In this document: piece after piece, positions 63,351 to 64,000 of the stretch
Layout: every line of letters begins with the position of its first letter
How positions within the stretch are numbered: position 1 is the first letter of the stretch
NCBI GenBank assembly: GCA_902478055.1
Contig: CABSJL010000003.1
Coordinates: 39,618 to 103,617 of the forward strand
Source: an uncultured Veillonella sp.
GTDB lineage: Bacteria > Bacillota > Negativicutes > Veillonellales > Veillonellaceae
DNA length: 64,000 nt
Direction of reading: 5' to 3'
Position numbers and translations under genes: made by a program
Notes under the pieces: model-generated
What the model saw: only the letters and a program-made list of their open reading frames with translations
Told to the model about the DNA's origin: nothing
The model's database searches: none

Positions 63351-64000
63351 TTATTTTTCGTCTCGTTTACGATATACAATGAACGGACGTGTTAAGTAGT
63401 TGAGTGGAACACTCAAGCAGTGTACCAAACGGCTGAATGGGAAGATAATAGCTACCACCATCCACGCTAACATATGGAATTTAAACATGAATGGTACCCC
63501 TTCCATCAAGGATGGATCCGGCATAAAGGATAGCAAGCTACGGAACCAAGGGCCGATAGATACGCGGTAATCAAAGAAACCGGATGCATTAAGCAATGTA
63601 CCAGCCATACCACTGAAAATAGCTAATGTTAAGAACAAATATAACCATTTATCAAGGCCAGATGTGTTAACTTTCATAGCAGGCACAGTAAAGCGGCGTT
63701 TCATCAAGAGCAAGAAGCCTACGATGAAGATGATACCAGCTACAGCACCCATGTATAACGCACCTTCATGATACAGATGGTCATTAATACCAATAGCAGC
63801 AGTCCAAGTTTTAGGAATTAATACACCTACAACGTGACCGCCGATAACGCAGAGCAAGCCAAAGTGGAACAATGGATTGGCAATGCGCAATTGTTTTTTC
63901 TCTAAAAATTCACTCGATTTTGTAGTCCAGTTTCTTTCAAAGTAGAAGAAACGAACCAAAGTACCTACGATTAAGAAGGTGAAAGCGATGTAAGGCAAAG
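63351..64000 (-). CDS. narI: Respiratory nitrate reductase gamma subunit (NarI), partial
   Basis: About 216 residues visible; the N-terminus extends past the right edge (the in-window TTG is not a convincing start because NarI has about ten more residues before PYIA). Heme b membrane subunit that passes quinol electrons to NarGH. Conserved segments are RFFYFERNWTTKSSEFLEKKQL, NPLFHFGLLCVIGGHVVG, LLMKRRFTVPA, KFHMLAWMVVAIIFPFSRLVH and VPLNYLTRPF. The reading direction implies narGHJ lie to the right. Confidence 0.9.
   Translation of the reverse strand, partial: LPYIAFTFLIVGTLVRFFYFERNWTTKSSEFLEKKQLRIANPLFHFGLLCVIGGHVVGVLIPKTWTAAIGINDHLYHEGALYMGAVAGIIFIVGFLLLMKRRFTVPAMKVNTSGLDKWLYLFLTLAIFSGMAGTLLNASGFFDYRVSIGPWFRSLLSFMPDPSLMEGVPFMFKFHMLAWMVVAIIFPFSRLVHCLSVPLNYLTRPFIVYRKRDEK

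Overview
The window looks like a chromosomal segment of a Veillonella species or a close relative (Negativicutes, diderm Firmicutes). Coding AT content is high and ribosome binding sites are strong (AGGAGG). The protein set fits: an S-layer-homology (SLH) porin of the OmpM type anchored in an outer membrane, pyruvate formate-lyase, Dcu and DASS C4-dicarboxylate carriers, and a NarI-like subunit. The genus call is inferred from protein content; no rRNA or tRNA is present to confirm it. No phage, insertion sequence, transposase or CRISPR array was found.

Layout. 1-1763: xanthine dehydrogenase-type operon (FAD, 2Fe-2S and molybdenum subunits, the last cut by the window edge). 1918-6272: short QueG, HD-type nucleotidase, D,D-carboxypeptidase, MscS channel, CbiZ cobinamide hydrolase. 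6430-9680: pncB-nadE-asparaginase operon. 9994-11437: PepD. 11869-15087: metal-linked cluster of a CobW GTPase, a CobW-like/permease fusion and a YcgQ-like partner. 15227-16723: BioY and a PepSY protein. 17260-22164: methionine/transsulfuration genes metY, metA, patB/metC, metB. 22308-28848: small membrane proteins, a DASS carrier and a heterodimeric ABC exporter. 29085-32784: MetNIQ importer and an EamA carrier. 33161-36382: a split pyruvate formate-lyase (core, separate glycyl-radical subunit, activase). 36596-39019: D-2-hydroxyacid dehydrogenase and alanine racemase. 39515-41702: two more PepSY genes, one split by an A9 run. 41861-47131: FliB-like protein, five small membrane proteins and a class III Fic enzyme. 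47273-50476: ZnuA/ZnuCB and a Fur/Zur regulator. 50576-55349: Dcu carrier, bioDA, a palindromic MITE-like element, carbonic anhydrase. 55692-59931: YeiH and LysE exporters, a LysR regulator, an MFS carrier. 60137-64000: two ferric-reductase-like membrane proteins flanking the SLH porin, then NarI.

Shared themes are metal handling (ZnuABC, Zur, CobW cluster, Fur-like boxes near the porin), sulfur amino acid supply (MetNIQ with metB/metC/metA/metY), biotin (BioY, BioD, BioA with BirA-type operators) and anaerobic carbon metabolism (PFL, Dcu, DASS). The least conventional signals are: (i) two PepSY genes followed by related, long, G-poor, CACA-rich structured 3' regions; (ii) a PepSY gene whose C-terminal domain is reachable only by a frameshift at an A9 run; (iii) pyruvate formate-lyase encoded as two polypeptides; (iv) a GTPase-permease fusion in the metal cluster.
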